Source: Beggiatoa alba B18LD | Lineage (GTDB): Bacteria; Pseudomonadota; Gammaproteobacteria; Beggiatoales; Beggiatoaceae | Assembly (NCBI RefSeq): GCF_000245015.1 | Contig: NZ_JH600070.1 | Location: 1,750,537-1,814,536 of the forward strand | Direction: 5' to 3' | Length of the DNA: 64,000 nt | Part shown: piece by piece, positions 29,632 through 38,868 of the stretch | How positions within the stretch are numbered: the stretch's first letter is position 1 | How the letters are laid out: each line of letters begins with the position of its first letter | Made by a program: the position numbers and the translations under genes | The notes under the pieces: model-generated | The model's input: the letters and a program-made list of their open reading frames with translations, nothing else | The model's database searches: none | Told to the model about the DNA's origin: nothing

Positions 29632-30675
29632 CTAATGAGTTTCAATTTCCCGCCAAAATGCGCTGATATTCTCAATGCTGTAGAATTTGACCAGTAAAGC
29701 TATTAATTTCTCATCGCTGAGTTGAAACAGGCGTTCTTTTTCTTCCGTCATCAAGGGCGCGAAACGGTTTTCTAATAGCACGATTAAGGCTTCCGCTTTG
29801 CCTTCTGCTTTACCTTCTGCTTTACCTTCCACTCTCCCCTTGAAAATCCCCTCTTCGAGTCCTTCTATTCTTCCCTTGAAAATCCCTTCTTCCAGTCCTT
29901 CGGCTCTGCCTACAGCTCTTTCCTGTTGCCGTATTTGTTGAATCGCATTATCTAACATGGCTTTTGCCTCATATTTATCGTGATAGACCTGTTCTAAACT
30001 TTGGTAGTCTTCTGCTGAACGTCGTCCGTGTAGCATTAATTGTGCAAACCAATTGGCTAATAACGAAACGCCTTCTTGTTGTTCAGTTTCAAATAAGTTT
30101 AGTACTTGTGTAATGAGTAGTTCTATATCGTTGGGGTAGGTTTCTGCGAGGAATAGCGTTGAAACCAGATTTTTGATTTGTAGTAGTTGTTCTTGACTAT
30201 ATTCATTTTCAGCAATTTTGAAAAAGCGGAAATCAGGGGTATAGCCTTTTAATAAGTCAGGTTCTTCTAAAATTTCTCGTAATCGGGTGGGCTTATTCCA
30301 TTTCTCTTCGCCATTGTATAAGACGATGGGAAAAATCGGCGGGAGTTTTTTTACTTTGGGACGAGTTTCCGCATAGTCTAGCCAGAAGCTACAGAGATAG
30401 TGTAGAACCCGTAATGCCATGAACCAAACCACGGATGATTGAAATTCTAGCAAGACATAAATATAGGCTTCTTGTTCTTTAAATTTAACTTTGTAAATTA
30501 AATCGCTTTCGGTTTCTTTGTAGTGTTCAGAGATGAAAGATTTATCGAGACGTTCAGCGGTTTCAAAGTCAATTTCTTGAACCCAAGGTTCTGGGACGAA
30601 GGTTTGTAGAAGTTGGCGGAAAAAGGTTTTATTGGAAAAGAGCTTTTTGTAGCCTCGGTCGTGAAGGGTTTGCAT
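29632..30675 (-). CDS. Rpn-family PD-(D/E)XK nuclease / putative transposase
   Basis: 347 residues. N-terminal YhgA/RpnA-type domain: DRGYKKLFSNKTFFRQLLQT, then the nuclease core with ESDLIYKVKF and YIYVLLEFQSS (Asp about 60, Glu-x-Gln about 78), and IVLYNGEEKWNKPTRLREI. Rpn proteins are DNA nucleases tied to RecA-independent recombination and phage defence. The C-terminus has a short low-complexity run of repeated glycine-lysine/glutamate units (EGLEEGIFKGR, EGKAEGKAEGKAEA), common in this family. Monocistronic, with its own terminator. Confidence 0.85.
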   Translation of the reverse strand: MQTLHDRGYKKLFSNKTFFRQLLQTFVPEPWVQEIDFETAERLDKSFISEHYKETESDLIYKVKFKEQEAYIYVLLEFQSSVVWFMALRVLHYLCSFWLDYAETRPKVKKLPPIFPIVLYNGEEKWNKPTRLREILEEPDLLKGYTPDFRFFKIAENEYSQEQLLQIKNLVSTLFLAETYPNDIELLITQVLNLFETEQQEGVSLLANWFAQLMLHGRRSAEDYQSLEQVYHDKYEAKAMLDNAIQQIRQQERAVGRAEGLEEGIFKGRIEGLEEGIFKGRVEGKAEGKAEGKAEALIVLLENRFAPLMTEEKERLFQLSDEKLIALLVKFYSIENISAFWREIETH

Positions 30676-30721
30676 CTAATTAATAATCTATTAGGTTTTT
30701 ATCGTGCAAAAGGGATATAAA

Positions 30722-31780
30722 TTAACTCGCTGGAAACGTCGCTAATTGTTCGGCCACAACCCGCACGCCGATTTGTGCGCCGATAGGGTAATCTTGATGG
30801 CTGGAGAATAACGAGAAAATTTGTGCACCACTAGGAAGGCTTAAGGTATAAAGCGTTTCTGAGCCTTTAAACGCTTTTTGTTTCACGGTTGCTAATAACG
30901 GATAAGCAGGGTCTAGTAAAATATCATCAGGGCGGATTAGTACATCAACGGTATAACCAATTTCGTTTTGTGTGGTCGCTTTGACTTGAACAATCCCTAA
31001 TTCGGTTTCTATTTGATTGACTCCTAGCCGTTGCCCTTTAATAAATGAGCCTTTGCCAATGAAGTCGGCAACATATCTTTCAACAGGTTCATGATACAGA
31101 TTATATGCGGTATCCCATTGTAATATTTCGCCGTGACGCATCACGCCAATTTTATCCCCTAAGGCAAAGGCTTCATGTTGGTCATGAGTGACTAGTAAAC
31201 CTGTCATGCCTTGCCCTTTAAGAATGTCGCGCACTTCTAGGCTTAAGCGTTCCCGTAAATCAACATCTAAATTAGAAAAGGGTTCGTCGAGGAGTATTAA
31301 GGCAGGACGAGGCGCGAGGGCGCGAGCCAGTGCAACCCGTTGTTGTTGTCCACCTGATAATTCATGCGGATAGCGTTGTGCTAAATGGTTGAGTCCAACG
31401 ACATTAAGATACTCTTCAACCCGTTCTTTTTTCTCTACTTTATTTAAACTGCGTAAGCCAAACGCGACATTATCGAAAACAGTTTGATGCGGAAATAGGG
31501 CATAGTCTTGGAAAACCATACCAATTTGACGTTTTTCAGGGGGGCAAAGTTGATTCGGTGCAGAAATCATATTGCCATTAAGACGAATAACCCCTTGATA
31601 AACAGGTTCAAAACCTGCAATTGCACGCAAAGCAGTGGTTTTTCCACAACCGCTTGCGCCTAATAAGCAGGCTAGCTCGCCTGTTTGGATTGCAAATGAT
31701 AGGTTTTTAAAGATGGTTTGGTCATCATAGCGACACTCGATATTATCTAGCTCTAATAGTGGCGGTGTTGTATTAGACAT
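30722..31780 (-). CDS. ABC transporter ATPase, FbpC/PotA-like
   Basis: 352 residues. Walker A GASGCGKTT (about 39-47), Q-loop in MVFQDYALFPH, signature LSGGQQQRVALARALA, Walker B LILLDEPFSNLD, H-loop VTHDQHEA, and a C-terminal TOBE domain (about 250-345) with VLIRPDDILL. Closest in design to ferric-iron (FbpC) ATPases of the importer class that uses a periplasmic binding protein; polyamine or sulfate ATPases look similar. No permease or binding protein is adjacent, so the substrate is uncertain. Confidence 0.88.
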   Translation of the reverse strand: MSNTTPPLLELDNIECRYDDQTIFKNLSFAIQTGELACLLGASGCGKTTALRAIAGFEPVYQGVIRLNGNMISAPNQLCPPEKRQIGMVFQDYALFPHQTVFDNVAFGLRSLNKVEKKERVEEYLNVVGLNHLAQRYPHELSGGQQQRVALARALAPRPALILLDEPFSNLDVDLRERLSLEVRDILKGQGMTGLLVTHDQHEAFALGDKIGVMRHGEILQWDTAYNLYHEPVERYVADFIGKGSFIKGQRLGVNQIETELGIVQVKATTQNEIGYTVDVLIRPDDILLDPAYPLLATVKQKAFKGSETLYTLSLPSGAQIFSLFSSHQDYPIGAQIGVRVVAEQLATFPAS

Positions 31781-31891
31781 GGGGTTTTATCGTCCATTGT
31801 TAGCTAAAGTCGGTATTAAATCGGTATTCTTTGGTTTATGAATTATTATTTTGCAGTCTTGTAAAACATGGGAATTGATAAGTAACAGAAT

Positions 31892-32506
31892 TTAGCCTTT
31901 AAGTGTGACTAATTCTGCTTTAATTTGTTGTTGATTTAAATGTTGTAAAATTGTGCTGGCACTGATTTCATCAATATTGTGTTCGACAATTAGCACATGT
32001 GGTAAGTCTTCTTGAAAGGAAACAAAAGCGACACCGTGTAATGCTTGAATATCTTGGGCAATATCGGCGCGTTCTGTTTGGGAAAGGGTTTTGTCTAAGC
32101 GTAACATGGCATCGACGTATTTATGGGTGGGACTTGTTTCTTCTTTCCCGATACGGATGATGATTTGTTGAATTTCTTGTATAACGCTGTCAGATGGCTC
32201 AAGGAGCATAAAGCCTGTTGCATAAAGTTCGTGGTCTATTTTTCCTGTCCAACGGCTTTGCGCCATACAGCAAAAATGTTTGTCGGCGGTCATGTCCACA
32301 TAATGTAAATCAGCTTCTAGTTTTTGCAGGCGGACACCGATAATGATTTTTTTATCGACTTCGATGGGGGTTTCGCTGATGAGTAATAGTCCATGTGTTG
32401 AGATGTCTCCTAAATATCCCAAAACTTTACCCGTTTCTGAATCAAAAACATGTAAAAACATGACAAGTACTTGACGTTTAAATTGACGGCGTTCACGTTC
32501 CTTCAT
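31892..32506 (-). CDS. PilZ-domain protein with an extra C-terminal alpha/beta domain
   Basis: 204 residues. PilZ domain at about 5-120: RxxxR as RQFKR (Arg7, Arg11) and DxSxxG as GDISTHG near residue 38. The last 75 residues (VDAMLRLDKTLSQTERADIA onward, ending ISASTILQHLNQQ) look like a small ferredoxin-like alpha/beta domain of the heavy-metal-associated fold type but have no CxxC. Likely a cytoplasmic c-di-GMP receptor; its partner is unknown. Confidence 0.8.
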   Translation of the reverse strand: MKERERRQFKRQVLVMFLHVFDSETGKVLGYLGDISTHGLLLISETPIEVDKKIIIGVRLQKLEADLHYVDMTADKHFCCMAQSRWTGKIDHELYATGFMLLEPSDSVIQEIQQIIIRIGKEETSPTHKYVDAMLRLDKTLSQTERADIAQDIQALHGVAFVSFQEDLPHVLIVEHNIDEISASTILQHLNQQQIKAELVTLKG

Positions 32507-32651
32507 AATAACCTCATACAGTGTTTTATCCTGATGTTTAAAAGTAAGGATACAGCGTAATCTTTAACAACTATTCATTTGAGTTTATCAAGAATATCCC
32601 TGTAATATCACTTCTATCTTCTTCTAGCCACAACTTCACAACTTATCCACC

Positions 32652-34301
32652 ATGTCCGTACTGATTAGTCATACACCGATTTGGCAGGCTTTACAAACGC
32701 ATCAATGTTCATTAGCAACAGTTCATCTGAGAGATTTATTTGCGCAAGATTCTCAGCGATTCTCCCATTTTTCGCTAAATGCGTGCGGTTTATTACTGGA
32801 TTTTTCTAAAAATCATATTACGCATGAAACTTTGCATTTACTGTTGAATTTAGCCAAACAAGTTGAATTAGAAAGTCACATTGAATTGTTGTTTCATGGC
32901 GATAAGGTCAATAATACAGAACATCGTGCTGCGTTACATACTGCACTGCGAAACCGTTCACACTATCCTATTTTAGTTGATGGTCAGGATGTCATGCCCG
33001 CTGTTGATGCTGTTTTAGCCAAAATGCGGGAATTTAGTGATGTCGTCAATCAGGGAAAATGGTTAGGCTTTACGGGTAAGCCCATTGATACCGTTGTTAA
33101 TATTGGAATTGGTGGCTCTGATTTAGGTCCTTTAATGGTTGTGCGTGCATTAAAAGCCTATCATTGTCAGCCGTTAAAAGCCCATTTTGTATCTAATGCA
33201 GATAGTACACAACTGGCTGAAATTTTAGCAATTTGCAATCCAGAAACCACTTTATTTATTGTTGCTTCTAAAACATTCTCAACGCAAGAAACCCTATTAA
33301 ATGCACACAGTGCACGCCGTTGGTTAATTGAGAAATTAGGTTCAGCTTCAGCCGTCGCCCGTCACTTTGTTGCGGTCAGTACAAACAAGGAAAAAGTGCA
33401 AGCATTTGGCATTGATACAAATAATATGTTTGCATTTTGGGATTGGGTTGGCGGTCGATATTCCCTGTGGTCAGCCATTGGTTTATCTATTGCCGTGATG
33501 ATAGGCATGGATAATTTTGAACAACTACTTGCAGGAGCACATGCGCTCGACCAACATTTTGCAACCGCGCCACTTGCTGAAAATATGCCCGTTATACTTG
33601 GATTATTAGGCGTTTGGTATAGCAGTTTTTGGTCTGCCCATACACAGGTTATTTTGCCGTATGATGTTGCTTTAGAATATTTTCCGAATCATCTACAACA
33701 GCTTGTAATGGAAAGTTTAGGAAAAAACGTGACGAAACAAGGACAATTTGTTGATTATGCGACTTGTCCGATTTCATGGGGAACATTAGGAAATAATGGA
33801 CAACATGCGTTTTATCAATTACTGCATCAAGGCACTCAATTAGTCCCAGCCGATTTTCTCGTAGCCATAGAAAGTCAGCAAGCCTTAGACGAACATCAAT
33901 TAGCTGTTTTATCCAATGCACTGGCACAATCACATGTTTTAATGCAAGGAAGAACATTAGAAGAAACACGAATTGCATTACAGGCAACAGGTTTACAAGG
34001 AAAGGCACTAGAGGAAGCAGTCCCACATCGTGTGTTTAAAGGGAATCAGCCTTCTAATACATTGGTTTATCAAAAGCTCACCCCACAGATTTTAGGTGCG
34101 TTGATTGCGTTATATGAACATAAAACTTTTGTACAAAGTGTGTGTTGGGGAATTAATGCTTTTGACCAGTGGGGCGTGGAGTTAGGAAAACAAGTAGCGA
34201 GTAAGTTCTTAATAGAATTGCAGAAAACCGAGCCAAATCAGGATTATAATGCATCAACAAATGGGTTATTGAATTACGTTAAAACGAAGTTGTCCCATTA
34301 G
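32652..34301 (+). CDS. pgi: Glucose-6-phosphate isomerase
   Basis: Interconverts glucose-6-phosphate and fructose-6-phosphate. 549 residues, full length. Motifs: VNIGIGGSDLGP (about 155), GGRYSLWSAIGL (about 270), the active-site Glu in VMESLGK (about 355), and the C-terminal PGI signature around SVCWGINAFDQWGVELGK with the catalytic Lys (about 495-515). ATG at 32652. A strong terminator follows at 34320. Confidence 0.97.
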   Translation: MSVLISHTPIWQALQTHQCSLATVHLRDLFAQDSQRFSHFSLNACGLLLDFSKNHITHETLHLLLNLAKQVELESHIELLFHGDKVNNTEHRAALHTALRNRSHYPILVDGQDVMPAVDAVLAKMREFSDVVNQGKWLGFTGKPIDTVVNIGIGGSDLGPLMVVRALKAYHCQPLKAHFVSNADSTQLAEILAICNPETTLFIVASKTFSTQETLLNAHSARRWLIEKLGSASAVARHFVAVSTNKEKVQAFGIDTNNMFAFWDWVGGRYSLWSAIGLSIAVMIGMDNFEQLLAGAHALDQHFATAPLAENMPVILGLLGVWYSSFWSAHTQVILPYDVALEYFPNHLQQLVMESLGKNVTKQGQFVDYATCPISWGTLGNNGQHAFYQLLHQGTQLVPADFLVAIESQQALDEHQLAVLSNALAQSHVLMQGRTLEETRIALQATGLQGKALEEAVPHRVFKGNQPSNTLVYQKLTPQILGALIALYEHKTFVQSVCWGINAFDQWGVELGKQVASKFLIELQKTEPNQDYNASTNGLLNYVKTKLSH

Positions 34302-34319
34302 ATGATTTAGATGTATAAA

Positions 34320-34358
34320 AAACACCACATATAACATATTAGTTTATATGTGGTGTTT
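34320..34358. terminator. Bidirectional terminator after pgi
   Basis: AAACACCACATATAA (34320-34334) pairs perfectly with TTATATGTGGTGTTT (34344-34358), flanked by an A-run on the left. It lies between convergent pgi and the 34389 gene. Confidence 0.8.
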
Positions 34359-34388
34359 GCTTAAGAGCGGCTTAAAAATGATGAATAG

Positions 34389-35705
34389 TTAGTCTTGAAT
34401 GTTAAGAATAAATGGATCATTCAATACATAGAAGTAACCAAAGCCTTGCTCAGATGAGATTAAAACACGCCCGCGATAGCCGACAAAAAAGATTACTTGT
34501 CGTTTTGTGCCTAAAGAACTGGGTGGAATAAGGCTACCTGTTCCGATGGTAATCGTTTTTTTGGTCGTAGCACTTAAAGAAGCATTATTTTGGTAAGCAA
34601 CGATATTAGCAACTTCTGGATCGGTTACTAAACCTTCCCAATCTTGCCATGCTTCAATTTTTCCTGTGGAATTGTCTCCAAAGAAACTACCATAAGAAAC
34701 TTTTTGTTTCCAAATCATCTTGGTTAAGTCGCTATTCATAGACGCGTCTCCCCAAGCGGCAACGATGACGATATCCCCTGAGGTATCTTGTGTATCAGCG
34801 AGAATATCTGCTGATAAAGTCACTGCACTACCGCTAGAGATTTGATCACCACTTTTTAAGGTGATTTTAGAACCACTTGTATTAGTGTATGCCCCTGTGA
34901 GGTTGATTTCTGCATCAGTTGTTAAACGGAAAGGATGATTTAAAATCAATGTCAGGTTATTGGGTTCTGGCTCAGGTTCTGTTTCTCCAATACCATCTAA
35001 ACTTGTAGAACTTCCACCCGCCCAAGGACGTGCAGAACGCCAAGCACTGTAAAGTGTTAAATCTGACACCACAAAAGAAATGGTTAAACTTGCAAACTTA
35101 AACGAGTCAAGCGCATTAACAGGATGATAAAGCACAAAATACATATAACGTGGTGTTGTTAAGACTGTAGATGTACTACCTGGTGCGCCATATAAAGAAT
35201 CGCTTAATCCACCTGCAGCAGCATGCAACTCGCTAGTATAGATAAAGTTTCCTGTAACATTGCCACACATCTCATTACCAGCCGAATCAACTTGACGTGT
35301 TGATGTGCATAATTCACCAGGGTCTGTCGAAAATGAACCCATTACTGGGTACGTTCCCGCAACATATCCCCCGCTAGAACTACCAACTCCCTGCCATTGA
35401 TTGGACTCAGCCCCAATACTAACCGCCGTAACCCCCGGCGGGACTAAAATGGCAATACGTAGGCTTTTGCCTTGTTTAATAGACGTAATAGGCATTGGAC
35501 TACTTGTGGATTGGCTAGAGTAAGTAACACTGAAGAAATTAGGTACACTAGAAATAATGGGATAAGTTTGGGAACTTAAAGTAGGTAGGACGTAATCATT
35601 ATCCCACGCCCATGTAGATGGACTGATGAAACCTAGCATGACTAGCATTGTTAATGCATAAACATGCATTTTTCTTAGCAAAAAGAAGTTTTTTGTTTTG
35701 AGCAT
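34389..35705 (-). CDS. Secreted protein, paralogue of the next gene, unknown function
   Basis: The frame is open from 35816, but the ATG at 35705 is preferred because it starts a normal signal peptide (MLKTKNFFLLRKMHVYALTM to ISPSTWA, cut before WDNDYVLP). The mature protein, about 410 residues, matches the 35834 gene product in its N-terminal domain (WDxDYxLPT, SIGAESNxWQG, YVxGTYPxM, SxxMYGAPGS-type, PRYxYFVLY, ARPWAGGSSxS) and its second domain (IxWxQK, SxxSFF, VxFxVGY). A short Glu-Pro linker joins the two domains. The family was not recognised; an extracellular or outer-surface beta-rich role is inferred. Confidence 0.75.
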   Translation of the reverse strand: MLKTKNFFLLRKMHVYALTMLVMLGFISPSTWAWDNDYVLPTLSSQTYPIISSVPNFFSVTYSSQSTSSPMPITSIKQGKSLRIAILVPPGVTAVSIGAESNQWQGVGSSSGGYVAGTYPVMGSFSTDPGELCTSTRQVDSAGNEMCGNVTGNFIYTSELHAAAGGLSDSLYGAPGSTSTVLTTPRYMYFVLYHPVNALDSFKFASLTISFVVSDLTLYSAWRSARPWAGGSSTSLDGIGETEPEPEPNNLTLILNHPFRLTTDAEINLTGAYTNTSGSKITLKSGDQISSGSAVTLSADILADTQDTSGDIVIVAAWGDASMNSDLTKMIWKQKVSYGSFFGDNSTGKIEAWQDWEGLVTDPEVANIVAYQNNASLSATTKKTITIGTGSLIPPSSLGTKRQVIFFVGYRGRVLISSEQGFGYFYVLNDPFILNIQD

Positions 35706-35833
35706 GATGTAAACGAAGAAGTAATTAAAGAGATAAATAAGTAAACAAGCCCTTATCATGCAACCATAATAACGATACCTGTTTATTATTCTCCCCCATT
35801 GATCAATATTCGCCAATGGGGAAGACGTTAAAC

Positions 35834-37501
35834 TTATTTAACAGAGATGGTGGTTTGTGAGTTGGTTCCAGCACTATCAGATGCAGTGAGAACTGTACTA
35901 CCAACACTCAGACCTTCAACTAAACAAATAACGCCACCTGTACTTGATGAAATGCTTGAGAGCTTAACAATCTTTGCATCACTAACAGCACAAGTAGCAA
36001 TTGTGGTTTTTGCAAGTGGATTAGACTCAACAGCAACAACTTTACCAACTTGTACTTCTAATGTAGAAGGTGTAAGAGGTGTTCTATCAGGTAATTTCAA
36101 TGTCAGTGGTTGGCTTAACACATAAAATGTTTTTTGTGTGAAGGGGTCAGATGAGGTTTGTCCCGTGTAACCAACATAAAAACTAACTTGTCTGCCTGTA
36201 TTACCTAATTGTGGTGGAGCAGTAAAACGTCCAGTTCCAACGTTAATATAGTAACCTACTGAACTATAACTAACTTGTGCAACATAAGGCAGTGCTGTTG
36301 GAATTTCTACACTACTTCCTGATAGATAAGGACCAGTCCAAGAAGCCCATGTGTTTGCTATAGAATCACTACTAAAAAAACTTTGAGCCGCTTTTTTCTG
36401 TTGCCAAATCACATTCTCAAAAATATTGCTGTGTGCTGAATCATCTGTCCATAAGGCAAAAACGACTAAATCTACAGCACCATGTGAGGAGTCTGTCACG
36501 ATTTTAGCCTTTAGATTAAAGACTTGATTTTCATCAATCAACATATTTTGTTTTAATGTTGAGGTTACAGTCCCTTCTTCAAAGCCACCATAAAAAACAA
36601 CTTTTGCAGTTGTTGTTGTATTTGGATGCCCCAATACAAAAGTGTCAACATTAACACCTGTTCCTGTTGTCGTTCCATTACCAGTACCAGAGCCGTTATC
36701 CGTTCCCGAGCCATTATCTGTGCCAGAGCCGTTATCCGTTCCTGAACCATTGTCCGTACCAGAGCCGTTATCTGTTCCCGAGCCATTATCCGTTCCCGAG
36801 CCATTGTCCGTACCAGAGTCGCCTTCTAATCCTGTTATACTGCTACTAGAACCACCAGCCCAAGGACGTGCAGCACGCCAGTTGTTATAAGCATTAACAT
36901 CAGAAATAACAAAGGAGAAACTAAGGCTTTCAAACTCAAATGGTAAACTAGCAGATAGTTGTTGATATAAAACAAAATAGAAATAGCGAGGGCTGGTTAG
37001 AGCTGATGCACTTGAACCTGGTGCGCCATACATAGACTCACTTAAACCACCACCAGCCGCTTTTAAATCACTGGGGGCAACGCATGTAACACCTGCTGGA
37101 CGGGAAGCACAAAATGAGCCTGGATCCTCACTATAAGTTTTCATAATAGGATAAGTTCCATCTACATACCCACCACCATTAGCAGCCCATCGCCCTTGCC
37201 ATCGGTTTGATTCTGCGCCAATAGAAACAGCTGATGTTCCAGGAGGTGCAAGCACTCTAATCCGCAATGTTTGCCCTTGGCTAACTGCAAAACTGATAGG
37301 GTCTTTCTTAGTCGAATCTGAAGACAAACTCGAATAGCGAACTTCTAAATAATGCCCTGTTGCATTTGTTGCAGCAGTATAAGTACTGGCATCTATCGTA
37401 GGTAATATATAATCATGATCCCATGCAAAAACCTGTGTAGTGACACAGAGACCGATTAAAGATACAACCAAAGAACAAACGTTTTTCCAATTTAATTTCA
37501 T
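35834..37501 (-). CDS. Secreted two-domain protein with GTDNGS linker and Ig-like C-terminus
   Basis: 555 residues. Signal peptide 1-26 (cut before WDHDYILPT), N-terminal domain to about 225, a linker of seven exact GTDNGS hexapeptides (residues 230-271), a second domain (about 283-455), and a C-terminal bacterial Ig-like domain (about 475-555: TLEVQVGKVVAVES, GSTVLTASDSAG). Paralogue of the 34389 product, which has a short linker and no Ig domain; the two genes are adjacent and in the same direction. Likely exported, possibly cell-surface. No known enzyme motif seen. Confidence 0.78.
   Translation of the reverse strand: MKLNWKNVCSLVVSLIGLCVTTQVFAWDHDYILPTIDASTYTAATNATGHYLEVRYSSLSSDSTKKDPISFAVSQGQTLRIRVLAPPGTSAVSIGAESNRWQGRWAANGGGYVDGTYPIMKTYSEDPGSFCASRPAGVTCVAPSDLKAAGGGLSESMYGAPGSSASALTSPRYFYFVLYQQLSASLPFEFESLSFSFVISDVNAYNNWRAARPWAGGSSSSITGLEGDSGTDNGSGTDNGSGTDNGSGTDNGSGTDNGSGTDNGSGTDNGSGTGNGTTTGTGVNVDTFVLGHPNTTTTAKVVFYGGFEEGTVTSTLKQNMLIDENQVFNLKAKIVTDSSHGAVDLVVFALWTDDSAHSNIFENVIWQQKKAAQSFFSSDSIANTWASWTGPYLSGSSVEIPTALPYVAQVSYSSVGYYINVGTGRFTAPPQLGNTGRQVSFYVGYTGQTSSDPFTQKTFYVLSQPLTLKLPDRTPLTPSTLEVQVGKVVAVESNPLAKTTIATCAVSDAKIVKLSSISSSTGGVICLVEGLSVGSTVLTASDSAGTNSQTTISVK
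36689..36814. repeat. 18-bp tandem repeat coding for the GTDNGS linker
   Basis: Seven in-frame 18-bp units inside the 35834 gene. Units differ only at silent positions (TCC/TCT, GTA/GTT), so unit number can change by slippage without a frameshift. Confidence 0.9.
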
Positions 37502-37742
37502 TCATAACCTCACAAGTAACAAATTATTTGTTTCTAAAATAACCCATAATTATTTTAAAAAAACAAAGATTTCTATAATTATAGAACAAAATTTAAAAGG
37601 AAAGAAATGAAGAACATTCACAAAGCGACGAACGGATACTAAAAATTGCTTTTCACAGAGATACAGATTACAAGTTGCGTAACCCATGCTATTCACATAA
37701 CATCATAGCTTTCAGCTAACTTACCCCTAGTATCAGACCAGC

Positions 37743-38828
37743 ATGTCCAAACTTGACCTTGCAGTTATCCGCACCCAAATTGATGAAGTTGATACTCAAA
37801 TTCAGGCGTTAATTACGCAACGTGCTAATTTAGCAAAAGATGTTGCAAAGGCTAAATATGCAGAGGAATCACAGCCTAATTTCTACCGTCCTGAACGAGA
37901 AGCAGAAATTCTACGACAAGTAATCAGTCGTAACCAAAACAGTGTTTTACCTAATGAAACATTGACCTTCATCTTTCAAGAAATCATGTCAGCTTGTCGA
38001 GCTGTTCAAAAAAATATCATGGTTGCCTTCTTAGGTCCTGCAGGAACATATTCACAAACAGCCGTTTTTAAACATTTTGGACATGCTATTCAAACTGTTC
38101 CTGCACAAACGATAGAAGATGTATTTCGAGAAGTTGAAGTCGGTAATGCCGAATATGGCGTTGTTCCTATTGAAAACTCTACAGAAGGTGGGGTCAATCA
38201 AACCCTAGACTGCTTTGTCAATACCAGCCTAAAAATCTGTGGTGAAATAGACCTCCCGATACACCACTGTCTTTTAGCAATGACGCAAGACCGTAGCAGT
38301 ATTACCCGCATCTACGCACATCAACAATCCTTTGCCCAATGTCGCGCATGGCTCAATGCCAATATGCCCAACGTCGAACGCATCGCAGTCAATAGCAATG
38401 CAGAAGCCGCGAGACGCGCCTCCAATGAAGCAGGGACTGCTGCCATTGCAGGTGAAACAGCCGCAGAAATTTACCATCTTCACGTCTTATCCGCTCACAT
38501 AGAAGACCACGTACACAATACAACCCGCTTTGTTGTCCTTGGTAAGCAAAATACCCCCGTAACAGGCAACGATAAAACCTCTCTATACCTCTCATTACCC
38601 AACAAAATGGGCTCACTCTACCACCTACTTGGCTGTTTTGTTAAAAACACCATCAACATGAGCAAAATTGAATCCCGCCCCTCTCGACAAACCGCATGGG
38701 ATTACGTTCTATTCGTTGATATAGAAGGACATATTCAAGACGAGCCTGTTAAAAACGCCATTCAAGATTTGCAAACCCAAACAGCCATTGTTAAACACCT
38801 CGGCTCATACCCACGTGTACTACGCTAA
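37743..38828 (+). CDS. pheA: Chorismate mutase / prephenate dehydratase
   Basis: Bifunctional P-protein for phenylalanine synthesis: chorismate to prephenate to phenylpyruvate. 361 residues. Chorismate mutase AroQ domain (1-90, IDEVDTQIQALITQRANLA), prephenate dehydratase (about 97-275, FLGPAGTYSQTA, VVPIENSTEGGVNQTLD, NTTRFVVLG with catalytic Thr), and an ACT regulatory domain (about 285-361, KIESRPSRQTAWDYVLFVDI), which binds phenylalanine for feedback control. hisC follows after 40 bp. Confidence 0.97.
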   Translation: MSKLDLAVIRTQIDEVDTQIQALITQRANLAKDVAKAKYAEESQPNFYRPEREAEILRQVISRNQNSVLPNETLTFIFQEIMSACRAVQKNIMVAFLGPAGTYSQTAVFKHFGHAIQTVPAQTIEDVFREVEVGNAEYGVVPIENSTEGGVNQTLDCFVNTSLKICGEIDLPIHHCLLAMTQDRSSITRIYAHQQSFAQCRAWLNANMPNVERIAVNSNAEAARRASNEAGTAAIAGETAAEIYHLHVLSAHIEDHVHNTTRFVVLGKQNTPVTGNDKTSLYLSLPNKMGSLYHLLGCFVKNTINMSKIESRPSRQTAWDYVLFVDIEGHIQDEPVKNAIQDLQTQTAIVKHLGSYPRVLR

Positions 38829-38868
38829 ATAAAAAATTTATTTACTGAAATAACAAAAGAACATCATC

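Noticed and set aside
35706..35816. Upstream start of the 34389 secreted-protein gene
   Set aside because: It would place 37 odd residues before a normal signal peptide that starts at 35705.
36689..36814. CRISPR-like regular repeat
   Set aside because: Units are 18 bp with no spacers and stay in frame in a secreted protein.
36642..36890. Plus- and minus-strand frames with VPEPLS and ARERI repeats
   Set aside because: Shadows of the 18-bp tandem repeat coding for the GTDNGS linker of the 35834 gene.
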